A stretch of DNA of 64,000 nucleotides from an uncultured Roseobacter sp. (GTDB lineage Bacteria; Pseudomonadota; Alphaproteobacteria; Rhodobacterales; Rhodobacteraceae): NCBI RefSeq assembly GCF_947496515.1, contig NZ_CANMDB010000003.1:248001-312000 (forward strand). Direction: 5' to 3'. A program made the position numbers and the translations under genes. A model generated the notes under the pieces. It was not told the origin of the DNA. It saw only the letters and a list, made by a program, of their open reading frames with translations, and did not search any database. Shown piece after piece: positions 10,541-19,298 of the stretch (position 1 is the first letter of the stretch; every line of letters begins with the position of its first letter).

Positions 10541-11340
10541 TGTCCGTCCTCATCGTGATCCCGGCGCGCTACGCGTCCAGCCGCTATCCGGGAAAACCAC
10601 TCGTTGAGCTGACCGGCGCCTCCGGCCAGTCACGCAGCCTGATCGAGCGCAGTTGGCGGGCTGCCGGTCAGGTCGCGGGTGTGGACCGTGTGGTCGTCGC
10701 AACTGACGATGACCGTATCCGGGACGCGGCAGAGGGGTTCGGCGCGCAGGTTGTCATGACCTCGCCCGACTGCGCCAACGGCACGGAGCGTTGCGCCGAG
10801 GCGCATGCAGCCTTGGGCGGCGGTTACGAAATTGTCGTGAACCTTCAGGGGGATGCACCTCTGACCCCTCATTGGTTTATCGAAGATCTGGTGACGGGTC
10901 TGCGCGCCGATGAAGGCGCAGGCATAGCGACCCCGGTCCTGCGCTGCGACGGCGCCACGCTCAGCGGCCTTCTGGAGGATCGCGCCGCCGGGCGCGTTGG
11001 CGGCACGACCGCTATCTTCGACCGCAACGGGCGCGCGCTTTACTTCTCCAAGGAAGTGATCCCCTTCACGACCCAAAAGTACCCACCTGACGCAGAGACA
11101 CCCGTGTTTCACCATGTGGGTGTCTATGCCTACCGACCGGGTGCTCTGGCCGCCTATGCAGATTGGCCCGCCGGTCCGCTGGAGCAGCTCGAAGGGTTGG
11201 AGCAGTTGCGGTTCATGGAGAACGGGCACCGCGTGCTCTGCGTGGAGGTCTCGGCCCGGGGCCGGACGTTCTGGGAACTCAACAACCCCGAAGACAAGCC
11301 GCGGATCGAAAAGATGCTCGCGGACATGAGGCTGGATTAG
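10540..11340 (+). CDS. kdsB: 3-deoxy-manno-octulosonate cytidylyltransferase (CMP-Kdo synthetase)
   Basis: A 266-residue nucleotidyltransferase that activates Kdo with CTP for lipopolysaccharide or capsule linkers. The N-terminal signature PARYASSRYPGKPL, the LQGDAP motif and the conserved FHHVGVYAYRPGAL and PLEQLEGLEQLRFME blocks are typical, and the length is normal. It is translationally coupled to cysQ. In genomes with an LPS kdsB elsewhere, a second copy at a capsule export locus makes poly-Kdo primers for KpsMT systems. The adjacent KpsM-like permease makes that reading attractive but unproven. Confidence 0.95.
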   Translation: MSVLIVIPARYASSRYPGKPLVELTGASGQSRSLIERSWRAAGQVAGVDRVVVATDDDRIRDAAEGFGAQVVMTSPDCANGTERCAEAHAALGGGYEIVVNLQGDAPLTPHWFIEDLVTGLRADEGAGIATPVLRCDGATLSGLLEDRAAGRVGGTTAIFDRNGRALYFSKEVIPFTTQKYPPDAETPVFHHVGVYAYRPGALAAYADWPAGPLEQLEGLEQLRFMENGHRVLCVEVSARGRTFWELNNPEDKPRIEKMLADMRLD

Positions 11341-11830
11341 CCTTTGGTGCGGCGGCCAGCGTCGCCGTCCGGCCAACAGCCTGATTTTCTGCGGATTTTG
11401 GTCGTGCATCAAAGTTTTTCGGCGTCGGGTGTCCCGCAGCCAGGGCGGAGACACCAGCGGTGACCGGTTCAAGAAGAGGCCCCGGGAAGCGTACCCGCCA
11501 CGGGCCCCAACGCCGGTTGCCATTCCGCCAGTCACGTCCTGTCGGCCCCGAAGCACGTTCACTTTCGCCGCGATTCGCCGTTGGGCGTTTCGGCCCGGTA
11601 TCCATTCACACGAAGCCCAAAACGTCAGCAGTGAGCTCTTCAACTATGCCGGGCATTTGGGTCTGGTAACCATCTGCCGAATATATTGGCGAGAGTCCGC
11701 CGTTTTTTGTAAACTGGAAAGAAATCAGCAATATCCGCTGTATCTGTGACGACGGTCGTGTTTTTGACGCATCTGCGTACTATTTGTGCGATAACGTCGA
11801 CAATTGGAATAACAAGGACGAGGGTGAAAT
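11341..11830. other. 490-bp intergenic stretch upstream of galU
   Basis: No gene, RNA or clear terminator was recognised. A possible galU promoter element lies near its end: TTGACG at 11764-11769, with AT-rich sequence and a poor -10 match 17-20 nt downstream. A good ribosome site (AAGGACGAGGG) directly precedes galU. Confidence 0.4.
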
Positions 11831-12727
11831 ATGAAACGTAAGGTGACCAAAGCGATCTTTCCGGTGGCTGGTATGGGGACCCGCTTTCTTCCCGCGACGA
11901 AGTCGGTGCCCAAGGAAATCATGACCTTGGTCGATCGTCCGCTGATCCAATACGCCATCGACGAAGCGCGTGCGGCGGGCATCAAGGAATTCATTTTCGT
12001 GACCTCGCGCGGCAAGGGTGCGCTTGAGGATTACTTCGACCACTCCCCGGTGCTGGAGGAGGAACTGCGTCGCAAGGGCAAGGACGATCTGCTTGAGGTG
12101 CTGGAAACCACCAATATGGACAGCGGCGCGATTGCCTACATTCGTCAGCACAAGGCGCTCGGTCTTGGTCACGCCGTCTGGTGCGCCCGCCGCCTGATTG
12201 CCTCGGACGAGCCGTTTGCCGTGATCCTGCCCGACGACGTGATCGCCGCAGACCGCCCGTGTCTGCAACAGATGGTCGAGGCCTATGCCGAGACGGGTGG
12301 CAATATGGTCGCCGCGATGGAAGTGGCACCGGAAAAAGCGTCCTCTTACGGGGTGCTGGATGTGGCCGATGACATGGGCTCCATGGTCAAGGTGCAGGGC
12401 ATGGTCGAAAAGCCCAAAGCGGGCGAAGCGCCCTCCAACCTTGCCGTCATCGGGCGCTATATCCTGTCGCCAACGGTGCTCAAGAACCTGAACAAGATCA
12501 AACGCGGTGCCGGTGGCGAGATCCAGTTGACCGATGCCATCGCCAAGGAAATCGACAGCAAGCGGGGCGTTTACGGCTACCGCTTCCGTGGCCAACGGTT
12601 CGACTGCGGCTCCAAATCCGGGTTCCTGCAGGCCACCGTTGCCTTTGGGCTCGACCGTGAAGATTTGCGCGACGATCTCTCCGCCTATCTGCATGACGTG
12701 GTCAACATGGGCAAAGCGGCAGAGTAA
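11831..12727 (+). CDS. galU: UTP-glucose-1-phosphate uridylyltransferase
   Basis: A 298-residue cytoplasmic enzyme making UDP-glucose, the donor for surface glycans and precursor of UDP-glucuronate and UDP-galactose. The N-terminal VAGMGTRFLPATKSVPKEIM nucleotide-binding motif, LPDDVI, the VEKP motif and the FDCGSKSGFLQATVAFGL block are all present. It has a strong ribosome site (AAGGACGAGGG). It is followed after ~40 bp by two glycosyltransferase genes on the same strand, consistent with precursor supply to them. Confidence 0.97.
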   Translation: MKRKVTKAIFPVAGMGTRFLPATKSVPKEIMTLVDRPLIQYAIDEARAAGIKEFIFVTSRGKGALEDYFDHSPVLEEELRRKGKDDLLEVLETTNMDSGAIAYIRQHKALGLGHAVWCARRLIASDEPFAVILPDDVIAADRPCLQQMVEAYAETGGNMVAAMEVAPEKASSYGVLDVADDMGSMVKVQGMVEKPKAGEAPSNLAVIGRYILSPTVLKNLNKIKRGAGGEIQLTDAIAKEIDSKRGVYGYRFRGQRFDCGSKSGFLQATVAFGLDREDLRDDLSAYLHDVVNMGKAAE

Positions 12728-12740
12728 CGCGCGCTCTGCC
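12718..12740 (+). terminator. Weak terminator-like hairpin overlapping the galU stop
   Basis: A 7-bp inverted repeat (12718-12724 with 12734-12740) spans the galU stop codon. Only a short TTCC follows, with no proper U-run, so termination would be partial at best. Confidence 0.25.
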
Positions 12741-12769
12741 TTCCCTGGCCAGCACCGCATGCGCGCCTT

Positions 12770-13804
12770 TTGTCTAGCGTGCCTGCGGTGACCCTGCCAC
12801 CCTGGACCCGTTACAAACTGCGGTTGATCCGCAAGCGTCTGCTCTGGCGCGGTTTTCGCAGCCGTCACGACCTGACCAGCGTTCAGAACAACACCTCCGC
12901 CATCGCTGCCGGTGACATTCTGCTTTTCGCGACCGTGCGGGACGAGGCGCTGCGTTTGCCGCATTTTCTCGCGCATTACCGGCGATTGGGGGTGCGGCAT
13001 TTCCTGATCGTCGACAATGGCAGTGCCGATGGGACCGACGCGCTGTTGCGGGGTGCACCTGATGTGTCCGTGTGGCAGACGCACGCCAGCTACAAGGCCG
13101 CGCGTTTCGGCGTCAAATGGCTGGCCTGGTTGCTGCGGCGCTACGGACACGGGCACTGGACCCTGACCGTCGATGCGGACGAGCTGCTGATCTATCCCGA
13201 CCATGACGCCCGCGACCTCGTGGCGTTGACCGGCTGGCTGGACGCACGCAGGCGGCGCGCCCTGCCCGCGATGCTGCTTGATCTGTATCCAAAGGGCTCG
13301 CCGGATGCGCAGCACTACACCCCCGCAGACGACCCCGTGCAGGTCCTGCCCTACTTCGATCCAGACGGCTACTGGCAGGAACGCCGTGGCAGCCACCGGG
13401 CCATCAACACCATGGGCGGCCCGCGGGCCCGGGTTTTCTTTGAACACGCGCCTGATTTCGCGCCTGTTCTCAGCAAACTGCCTTTGGTGAGCTGGCACCG
13501 CTCCTACGCCTATCTGAGTTCTACTCACGTCGCGCTGCCGCCTGTGTTGAACACATACCAGCCCGGCGACAGCAATGGCGCAGGCCCCAGCGGCGCGCTG
13601 CTGCACAGCAAGTTCCTGCCGGGAACCGCCGCCCGTGCGCGGGTCGAGCAGGTGCGGGGTCAGCAATATACCCGCGGCCCCACGCATGATGCCTACTACA
13701 ATGCACTCGGTGAGGCGCCCGATATGTGGACGCCCGCGGCCACGCGGTTCACCGGCTGGGAACAGCTGGTCGGGCTCGGGCTGATGCGCCGCGGCGACTG
13801 GTAA
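12770..13804 (+). CDS. Glycosyltransferase family 2-like protein (paralogue 1)
   Basis: A protein of up to 344 residues of the GT2-like group common in Roseobacter genomes. The nucleotide-sugar fold is seen in DILLFATVRDEALRLPHFLAHYRRLGVRHFLIVDNGSADGT (two strand-turn-helix blocks), with the metal-binding DADE at 135-138. A basic N-terminal segment (RYKLRLIRKRLLWRGFRSR) may bind membrane. The start is uncertain: TTG at 12770, with GTG at 12779 and 12788 as alternatives. It is related along its length to the next gene, from which it is separated by 168 bp. The donor and acceptor are unknown; a role in surface glycan assembly is inferred from galU and its neighbours. Confidence 0.85.
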   Translation: MSSVPAVTLPPWTRYKLRLIRKRLLWRGFRSRHDLTSVQNNTSAIAAGDILLFATVRDEALRLPHFLAHYRRLGVRHFLIVDNGSADGTDALLRGAPDVSVWQTHASYKAARFGVKWLAWLLRRYGHGHWTLTVDADELLIYPDHDARDLVALTGWLDARRRRALPAMLLDLYPKGSPDAQHYTPADDPVQVLPYFDPDGYWQERRGSHRAINTMGGPRARVFFEHAPDFAPVLSKLPLVSWHRSYAYLSSTHVALPPVLNTYQPGDSNGAGPSGALLHSKFLPGTAARARVEQVRGQQYTRGPTHDAYYNALGEAPDMWTPAATRFTGWEQLVGLGLMRRGDW

Positions 13805-13972
13805 GCGCAAACCTGCTGACTGCCCCCAAAGTAGTGGGTCCATCGCCCGCCTTGCCGCAATATAATATCAATAATTGGCAGTTAACCTTAATGGAAAGAC
13901 CGTCAGCCTCCAGTCATACCGCTTACCGGGCTGGGACACACGGGCGATGGCGGGATTGAAAAGGGCGCGATC

Positions 13973-14983
13973 TTGGGTCTGCTGAGTTCTTATCGGATGC
14001 GTATCGCCCGCAAGCATTTGCGCATCCGCTGCACACGCAAGAGCTTTGAGTTGCGCCGCGTGGTGGATCGCACCGCCCGGATCGGTCGCGGCGACATCCT
14101 GCTGGTCTCGACCATGCGCAATGAAAACATCCGCCTGCCCTATTTTCTGCAATACTACCGCGACATGGGGGTGTCGCATTTCCTCATCGTGGACAACGAC
14201 AGCGACGATGGCGGTCCGGAGTATCTGGCCGAGCAGCCCGATGTGTCTCTCTGGCGGACGGGGGCGAGCTATCGCAAATCCCGGTTTGGTGTTGACTGGC
14301 AGAATTACTTGCTCGGTCGCTACGGTCGCGGGCACTGGTGCCTCACCGTCGATCCCGATGAGTTCTTCGTCTACCCCTTTTGCGACACGCGCCCGCTGCG
14401 CGCGCTGACCGACTGGCTGGACAGCGGTCAGACCCGGTCCTTTTCGGCGATGCTGCTGGATATGTACCCCAAGGGGCGGCTTGCCGATCATCCCTATCAG
14501 TCGGGACAAGACCCGATCGAGACCGCCTGCTGGTTCGACAGCGGCAACTATTCGGTCGCGCGGGACCCGCGGTTTCGAAACCTGTGGATCCAGGGCGGCC
14601 CGCGCGGGCGGGTCTTTTTTCGCGACACGCCCGAACAGGCGCCCGCCCTCAACAAGATCCCGCTGGTCAAATGGTCCCGCGGCTATGCCTATGTGCAATC
14701 CACCCACATGCTGCTGCCCCGGGTCCTGAACAAGGTCTACGACCCCAGCGGCGGGGAGAAGACATCGGGCGTGCTGCTGCATACGAAGTTTCTGGACACT
14801 TTCGGTGCCAAGGCCGCCGAAGAGATCAGCCGCCAGCAGCACTATGCGGCCGGGGCGGAATATCAAGCCTATGCCGCCGGTGGGGGGGACGCGGTTGAGC
14901 TTTGGTGTCCGTGGTCGGAACGCTATCTCAACTGGCGCCAGCTGGAGGTGCTGGGGCTCATGTCACAGGGCAACTGGGCGTGA
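13973..14983 (+). CDS. Glycosyltransferase family 2-like protein (paralogue 2)
   Basis: A 336-residue paralogue of the preceding gene with the same order of blocks: a basic N-terminus, GDILLVSTMRNENIRLPYFLQYYRDMGVSHFLIVDNDS, the metal motif DPDE at 127-130, a MYPKG segment, and a C-terminal LNWRQLEVLGLMSQGNW that mirrors FTGWEQLVGLGLMRRGDW in paralogue 1. The TTG at 13973 has an AAAAGGG ribosome site 7 nt upstream; an ATG at 13997 is the alternative. Its stop overlaps the GTG start of the next gene (GTGA), so the two are translationally coupled. Substrates are unknown. Confidence 0.87.
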   Translation: MGLLSSYRMRIARKHLRIRCTRKSFELRRVVDRTARIGRGDILLVSTMRNENIRLPYFLQYYRDMGVSHFLIVDNDSDDGGPEYLAEQPDVSLWRTGASYRKSRFGVDWQNYLLGRYGRGHWCLTVDPDEFFVYPFCDTRPLRALTDWLDSGQTRSFSAMLLDMYPKGRLADHPYQSGQDPIETACWFDSGNYSVARDPRFRNLWIQGGPRGRVFFRDTPEQAPALNKIPLVKWSRGYAYVQSTHMLLPRVLNKVYDPSGGEKTSGVLLHTKFLDTFGAKAAEEISRQQHYAAGAEYQAYAAGGGDAVELWCPWSERYLNWRQLEVLGLMSQGNWA

Positions 14984-16692
14984 GCTTCGGTGTCATTCTG
15001 CTGGTGCACGCGGATTTCGACCGCGCCGCACAGCTGGTCCGCCATTGGGCGCGCGGGGGATGCCCCGTCGTGATCCACGTGGACCGCCGGGTAAAGCCCG
15101 CACGTTTCGATGCTTTTGCAAAGGCCGTGGCCGACCTGCCGGATGTGCTCTTGTCCAGCCGCACCGCCTGTGAATGGGGGACCTGGGGCCTCGTCGCGGC
15201 CACCCAACGCGCCGCGGAGCTTATGCTGCTGCGCTTTCCGGGGGTGGGCCACGTCTATCTGGCTTCGGGGTCGTGCCTGCCGCTGCGCCCGGTTCGGGAG
15301 CTGGTCGACTATCTTGCAGCGCGGCCCGATACTGATTTCATCGAAAGCGCGACGACCTCGGACGTTGCCTGGCCGGTGGGCGGGCTGGACACCGAACGCT
15401 TCACGCTGCGGTTTCCTTTTCCGTGGAAGCGCTACCGCCGCCTTTTCAATGGCTACGTCCGGTGGCAGCGCAGGCTTGGCGTGTCGCGTCGCGTGCCCGG
15501 CGGGCTGGTGCCGCATATGGGCTCGCAGTGGTGGTGTCTGACCCGCGCCACCCTGTCCGGCATCCTGACGGACCCGGCGCGCGCCCGCTATGACAGATAT
15601 TTTCGCCGGGTCTGGATCCCGGATGAGAGCTACTTCCAGACCCTCGCGCGCCAACATGCCCGCGTGATCGAGAGCCGCTCGCTGACGCTGTCCAAGTTCG
15701 ACTTTCAGGGCAAACCGCACGTATTCTACGACGATCATCTGCAGCTTCTGCGGCGGTCGGATTGCTTTGTCGCGCGCAAGATCTGGCCGCGCGCGGACAA
15801 GCTTTATGCCGCCTTCCTGAAAGATCCCGACAGCTTCGCGCCGCGGGCCGAACCCAGCCCGGGGCGCATCGACCGGGTCTTTTCAAAGGCGGTGGATCGG
15901 CGCATCCGCGGCCGCCGGGGTCTGCTGATGCAGAGCCGCTTCCCCGATGGCCGCCGGTCGGACCCCATGACCGCACAGCCATTTTCCGTGTTCCAGGGCT
16001 TTGCGGAGCTCTTTGACGGATTTGAGCCCTGGTTGGCGCGGACGACCGATGCGCGCGTTCATGGCCATCTCTTTGCGCGGGACCGGGTGCAGTTCAACGA
16101 TGATCAAGGCACCATGGCCGGGGGGTTGAGCGACGGGGCCGCCCTGCGCGACTATGACCCCGAGGGCTTCCTGATGAGCCTCATCTGGAACACGCGCGGT
16201 GAGCATCAGTGTTTTCAGTTCAGCCCCGACGATGCGCAGGCCATCGCGCCGCGCCTTGCCCGTGACCCCAATGCGCAGATCTCCGTGATCAGCGGCGCGT
16301 GGACGGTGCCGCTCTTTCTCAGCCGGGCGCAGATCCCGGTCATCCGCAAAAAGGTGGCGCATCTTCAACGGGTTGAAACCGCCTATCTGGGCTTGCTTCG
16401 CGCGCCCGGCGTCAAGGCCAGAGCGCGGATCTGGACCCTGGCAGAGTTTGTCGAAGCGCCGATGGAGCATCTCCACACCATCCTGTCCGAGATGGGCGGA
16501 GGCCGCGTCCCACCGCCGATGGAGGTGCCGCGGATGGTGGATCTGACGGGCTTTGACCGGTTCCTGCAGGATCTCAAGAACCAGGGTTTGCACCCGCATG
16601 TGGTCGGCGACTTCCCCACCACCGGGTCGTCTGGCTGGCCGTCGGGTGACACGTCCGCCGAGGAGAGCCCCGGATCCGTCGCTCACTCCTGA
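14980..16692 (+). CDS. Branch-type (GT14-like) glycosyltransferase with C-terminal DUF5928
   Basis: A 570-residue protein. The first ~300 residues match core-2/I-branching beta-1,6-N-acetylglucosaminyltransferases: an N-terminal VILLVHADFDRAAQLVRHW, then VVIHVDRRV, a CEWGTWGLVAATQRAAELML segment, YLASGSCLPLRP, the PHMGSQWWCLTRATL acceptor block and WIPDESYFQTL. The C-terminal part (about 325-545; FSVFQGFAELFDGFEPWL onward) is the domain I recall as DUF5928, usually fused to this transferase in Rhodobacteraceae and of unknown function. The GTG at 14980 overlaps the stop of the previous gene and gives the family N-terminus. A frame open further upstream is not needed. It is likely the last gene of this transcript. 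Confidence 0.88.
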   Translation: MSFGVILLVHADFDRAAQLVRHWARGGCPVVIHVDRRVKPARFDAFAKAVADLPDVLLSSRTACEWGTWGLVAATQRAAELMLLRFPGVGHVYLASGSCLPLRPVRELVDYLAARPDTDFIESATTSDVAWPVGGLDTERFTLRFPFPWKRYRRLFNGYVRWQRRLGVSRRVPGGLVPHMGSQWWCLTRATLSGILTDPARARYDRYFRRVWIPDESYFQTLARQHARVIESRSLTLSKFDFQGKPHVFYDDHLQLLRRSDCFVARKIWPRADKLYAAFLKDPDSFAPRAEPSPGRIDRVFSKAVDRRIRGRRGLLMQSRFPDGRRSDPMTAQPFSVFQGFAELFDGFEPWLARTTDARVHGHLFARDRVQFNDDQGTMAGGLSDGAALRDYDPEGFLMSLIWNTRGEHQCFQFSPDDAQAIAPRLARDPNAQISVISGAWTVPLFLSRAQIPVIRKKVAHLQRVETAYLGLLRAPGVKARARIWTLAEFVEAPMEHLHTILSEMGGGRVPPPMEVPRMVDLTGFDRFLQDLKNQGLHPHVVGDFPTTGSSGWPSGDTSAEESPGSVAHS

Positions 16693-17045
16693 CAGCCGGC
16701 AGGCCCGGTGTTGTCGATGTCAGATCACCGGTTCAACAGACTGTGCCGATGCGAGACGTAGCACCGCAGGGGTAAAGGTTCTGCAACCCTGTGCCCCGCG
16801 AAAATCAGCGGCGCGTCATTTTCCGTTCAGTTCAAGGGCATCTGCTGTCTTTGCGGCGCAGAGTCACGTAGATACAGTTCGATTTCCGGCGCTTTAGAAA
16901 ATCGCTGCTGCAGCCCTGATCTTCGGATTTTCCGCCCAAGGGACCACTTGCCCATCCGCGGGCAATCCTCCGACAGATCAACCACCACGGCGCGGGCCCG
17001 CCATCTTCGGCAAAGACACGGTATCTTGGCGGGACGCCAGACCCG
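16693..17045. other. 353-bp gap between convergent glycosyltransferase genes
   Basis: No gene was recognised. Small hairpins occur (for example TGGCGGGACGCCA near 17030) but none with a T-run, so I cannot name a terminator for either converging transcript. Confidence 0.4.
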
Positions 17046-19298
17046 TTACTCCGTGCGGATAGGCTGCCTGATGGTAAAGAAGAAGCCGGGCTCGCCCGCG
17101 CGCTCCAGCACCGCGTCGGGCACCACGCTTGGCCCGGACTGAAACACATTCGCGCCAAACTGCGGCAGCATCCGTGACAGCCGCTGCATCCGGTGAGAGG
17201 TGATCTCGGCGTAGAACGCCGCATATTCGGGTCGTGCCCGCAGCGCCGCGATCCGGGCGTGATGAGCCGCGACGCAGGCGGCATGGGCTGCCGCGATCTG
17301 CGGATCCGCCAGCAGCCGGTCGTACTCTGCCCGCACCGCCCCGTTCAGACGCGCGATGGAGCGGTCTTCTTCGCGGTTATTGTTCATGCGGAACCAGTAG
17401 ATCAGCCCCTGGTCGCGGTCGACATGGTTGACCCGCCCGCGGTCGCGTTTGACCAGAAAGCTCTCGGCTGACCGCACCGCGTAGTGGTTCAGCGTGACCA
17501 GATCATAGCCGTAGGTGTCCTGAGTGGAGCGCCAGGCGTTGCGATACTCCTTGCGCGGCATGGGCAGACCGGACCCGTTGACCCAGCGGATCTGGTCAAC
17601 CAGCTGCGGTTGCAGCCCCTTGGGTCGGTGCACGCCGAGCTTCTTGAAGATCCCCATCTGCCGGAACGCCGTCTTGAACCCCCAGGACTGATGCGGCTTG
17701 CGGCTTTCCTGCGGCGCGCAGCGGGTGAAGGCTTCGGTCACGAACCGCTCCTCAAACTCCGCCAGATCCGAGTTGCCAAAGAGCCGCCATGTCATGGAGA
17801 TCATGTTCGCATCCGGCACCGCGTCAAAGAGATCCTCCAGCCGTCCCGCGCCCACGTGGATGTTGATGAATTCGTCCACGTCGATGCAGATCATCCAATC
17901 CACGGCGTGCACAAGGGGTTCGTCGGCGGCGGCCTGAAGGGCCGCGTGCTGCGGTTTCATCCCGGTGCCGCGATAGGGGTTGTCGCGGTGGGTGACGATG
18001 CCCCGTTCCTGCAAAAGATCCAGCAGCCGGTCCGTCCCGTCGGTGCAGTCGTTGGTGTAGATCAGGAAATCATCCACCCCGATGGCGCGGTGATGGGCCA
18101 GCCATTCGAGGATAAACGGCCCTTCGTTCTTCATGCAGGTGACGATGCCGCACCGTCCTTCGATCCGTTCGGGCCGCACCTCAAGCCGTGCGCGGGGCGG
18201 GCGGCGCGGGCGGGTGCCAAAGCTGGCCTGCGCCAGCTTGAGCAGATCGGCATCCTCGACCAGACTGGATTTGGGGACGATCTGGCTGACCGATCCGCCG
18301 GTGTGCCGCAGCGCCATGCAGCGCAGATAGGGCAGCGGCGGGATATCTCCCGGTGCGGCCCCGACCACGCGCACCAACCGCCAGACCGCTTCGGCCGGCG
18401 CTTTCGCGGGCGCAAGACACCAGCGCGGGTTTGCGGGGGAGGCATCGAAGCGCCGACAGATGTGATCGCCAAATCCTGCCGCCGCTTTCTTGTGCAGGCT
18501 CCACGGGTAGATGCGATGCCCGATCAGAGGCACCATGCCCGCGGGCGCGGCGCAGGCCAGATCGAACACACTGCCCTGTGGCCCCTGTGGCAACAGATCC
18601 GACAGTGCGAGGTTGAGCACCCCGCGTGCTTGTGCCAGAAAGAGGTGCCGCAGCAGCTCGAAGGTCACGATCTCGGTGAAGGGTGCGCGCCACGGGTCGG
18701 GTGTGGGAAATTCCATACGGTCACGTCCGGGCGCGTCCGGCGCGTAAAAGGGCAGCGTCTCGTCCCCGTCCTGAGATCGCCCCAGCGGTGTGTCGAAAGA
18801 AACGACAAGCACGGTGCTGATGCTCTTGACCGGGCGTTGGCTGAGCGCAGTTGCCAAGGCCTCCGCTGCCTCCGGCCCTTGGCGGGTCAGGATCAATGCG
18901 CCCTCCAGCCCCTGCGCCTCGCGATGAAAGGCAAGCCACTGGTAGATCATCTCGGGCGTTTCCACCCCGTGCAGCGCCAGCGCGACGCGCTTGCCCGCCA
19001 AGGGCGTCGTTTCGGGCTCGGTCAGAGGGGCTGTGCCGGAGTGATCCGCGAACGGCAGAGTTACCTCGTTGTTTCGAACCGTTGCGCTGCCGATGATCTG
19101 CAGGCCGCCACCGATGTTGCGAGCCAGCCGCACCCCCATGTCAGCGGTGTCGTTGATGGTATCCGGCAATGACCCGGATTTGAAGAACAGCGCGACCTCC
19201 CGTGTGTGCTCTGCCGACGCGGGTTCCAATGGCACGGCGGCCAGCAGGACGGCGTCGCCGCAGGGACGGGTGGTGATGGGGTAATGCGTGACGATCAT
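17046..19298 (-). CDS. Large two-part glycosyltransferase (GT2/GT92-like C-terminal domain)
   Basis: A 750-residue protein. The C-terminal half (about 381-720) is a clear GT2/GT92-like transferase: GIVTCMKNEGPFILEWLAHH at 384-403, FLIYTNDCTDGTDRLLDLL, the metal site CIDVDEFI with DVDE at 473-476, and a long aromatic- and His-rich acceptor region. The N-terminal half (about 100-330) has the order of a similar fold (VALALHGVETPEMIYQWLAF, a LNLALSDLL segment) but lacks any DxD, so it may be a degenerate second transferase. It overlaps the upstream sulfotransferase-fusion gene by 4 bp (ATGA) and is probably co-transcribed with it. Substrates are unknown. Confidence 0.83.
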   Translation of the reverse strand: MIVTHYPITTRPCGDAVLLAAVPLEPASAEHTREVALFFKSGSLPDTINDTADMGVRLARNIGGGLQIIGSATVRNNEVTLPFADHSGTAPLTEPETTPLAGKRVALALHGVETPEMIYQWLAFHREAQGLEGALILTRQGPEAAEALATALSQRPVKSISTVLVVSFDTPLGRSQDGDETLPFYAPDAPGRDRMEFPTPDPWRAPFTEIVTFELLRHLFLAQARGVLNLALSDLLPQGPQGSVFDLACAAPAGMVPLIGHRIYPWSLHKKAAAGFGDHICRRFDASPANPRWCLAPAKAPAEAVWRLVRVVGAAPGDIPPLPYLRCMALRHTGGSVSQIVPKSSLVEDADLLKLAQASFGTRPRRPPRARLEVRPERIEGRCGIVTCMKNEGPFILEWLAHHRAIGVDDFLIYTNDCTDGTDRLLDLLQERGIVTHRDNPYRGTGMKPQHAALQAAADEPLVHAVDWMICIDVDEFINIHVGAGRLEDLFDAVPDANMISMTWRLFGNSDLAEFEERFVTEAFTRCAPQESRKPHQSWGFKTAFRQMGIFKKLGVHRPKGLQPQLVDQIRWVNGSGLPMPRKEYRNAWRSTQDTYGYDLVTLNHYAVRSAESFLVKRDRGRVNHVDRDQGLIYWFRMNNNREEDRSIARLNGAVRAEYDRLLADPQIAAAHAACVAAHHARIAALRARPEYAAFYAEITSHRMQRLSRMLPQFGANVFQSGPSVVPDAVLERAGEPGFFFTIRQPIRTE

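Noticed and set aside
11780-13843. A 687-codon open frame antisense to galU and the first glycosyltransferase
   Set aside because: It is the complement of well-supported genes, has no family motif, and long antisense frames are expected in GC-rich codon-biased DNA.
16693-17045. Possible terminator between the convergent glycosyltransferase genes
   Set aside because: The hairpins found are short and lack a T-run.
17484-19172. A 562-codon plus-strand frame opposite the large glycosyltransferase
   Set aside because: Arg/His/Gly-rich composition without motifs; it is a shadow of the minus-strand gene, which has a clear catalytic domain.
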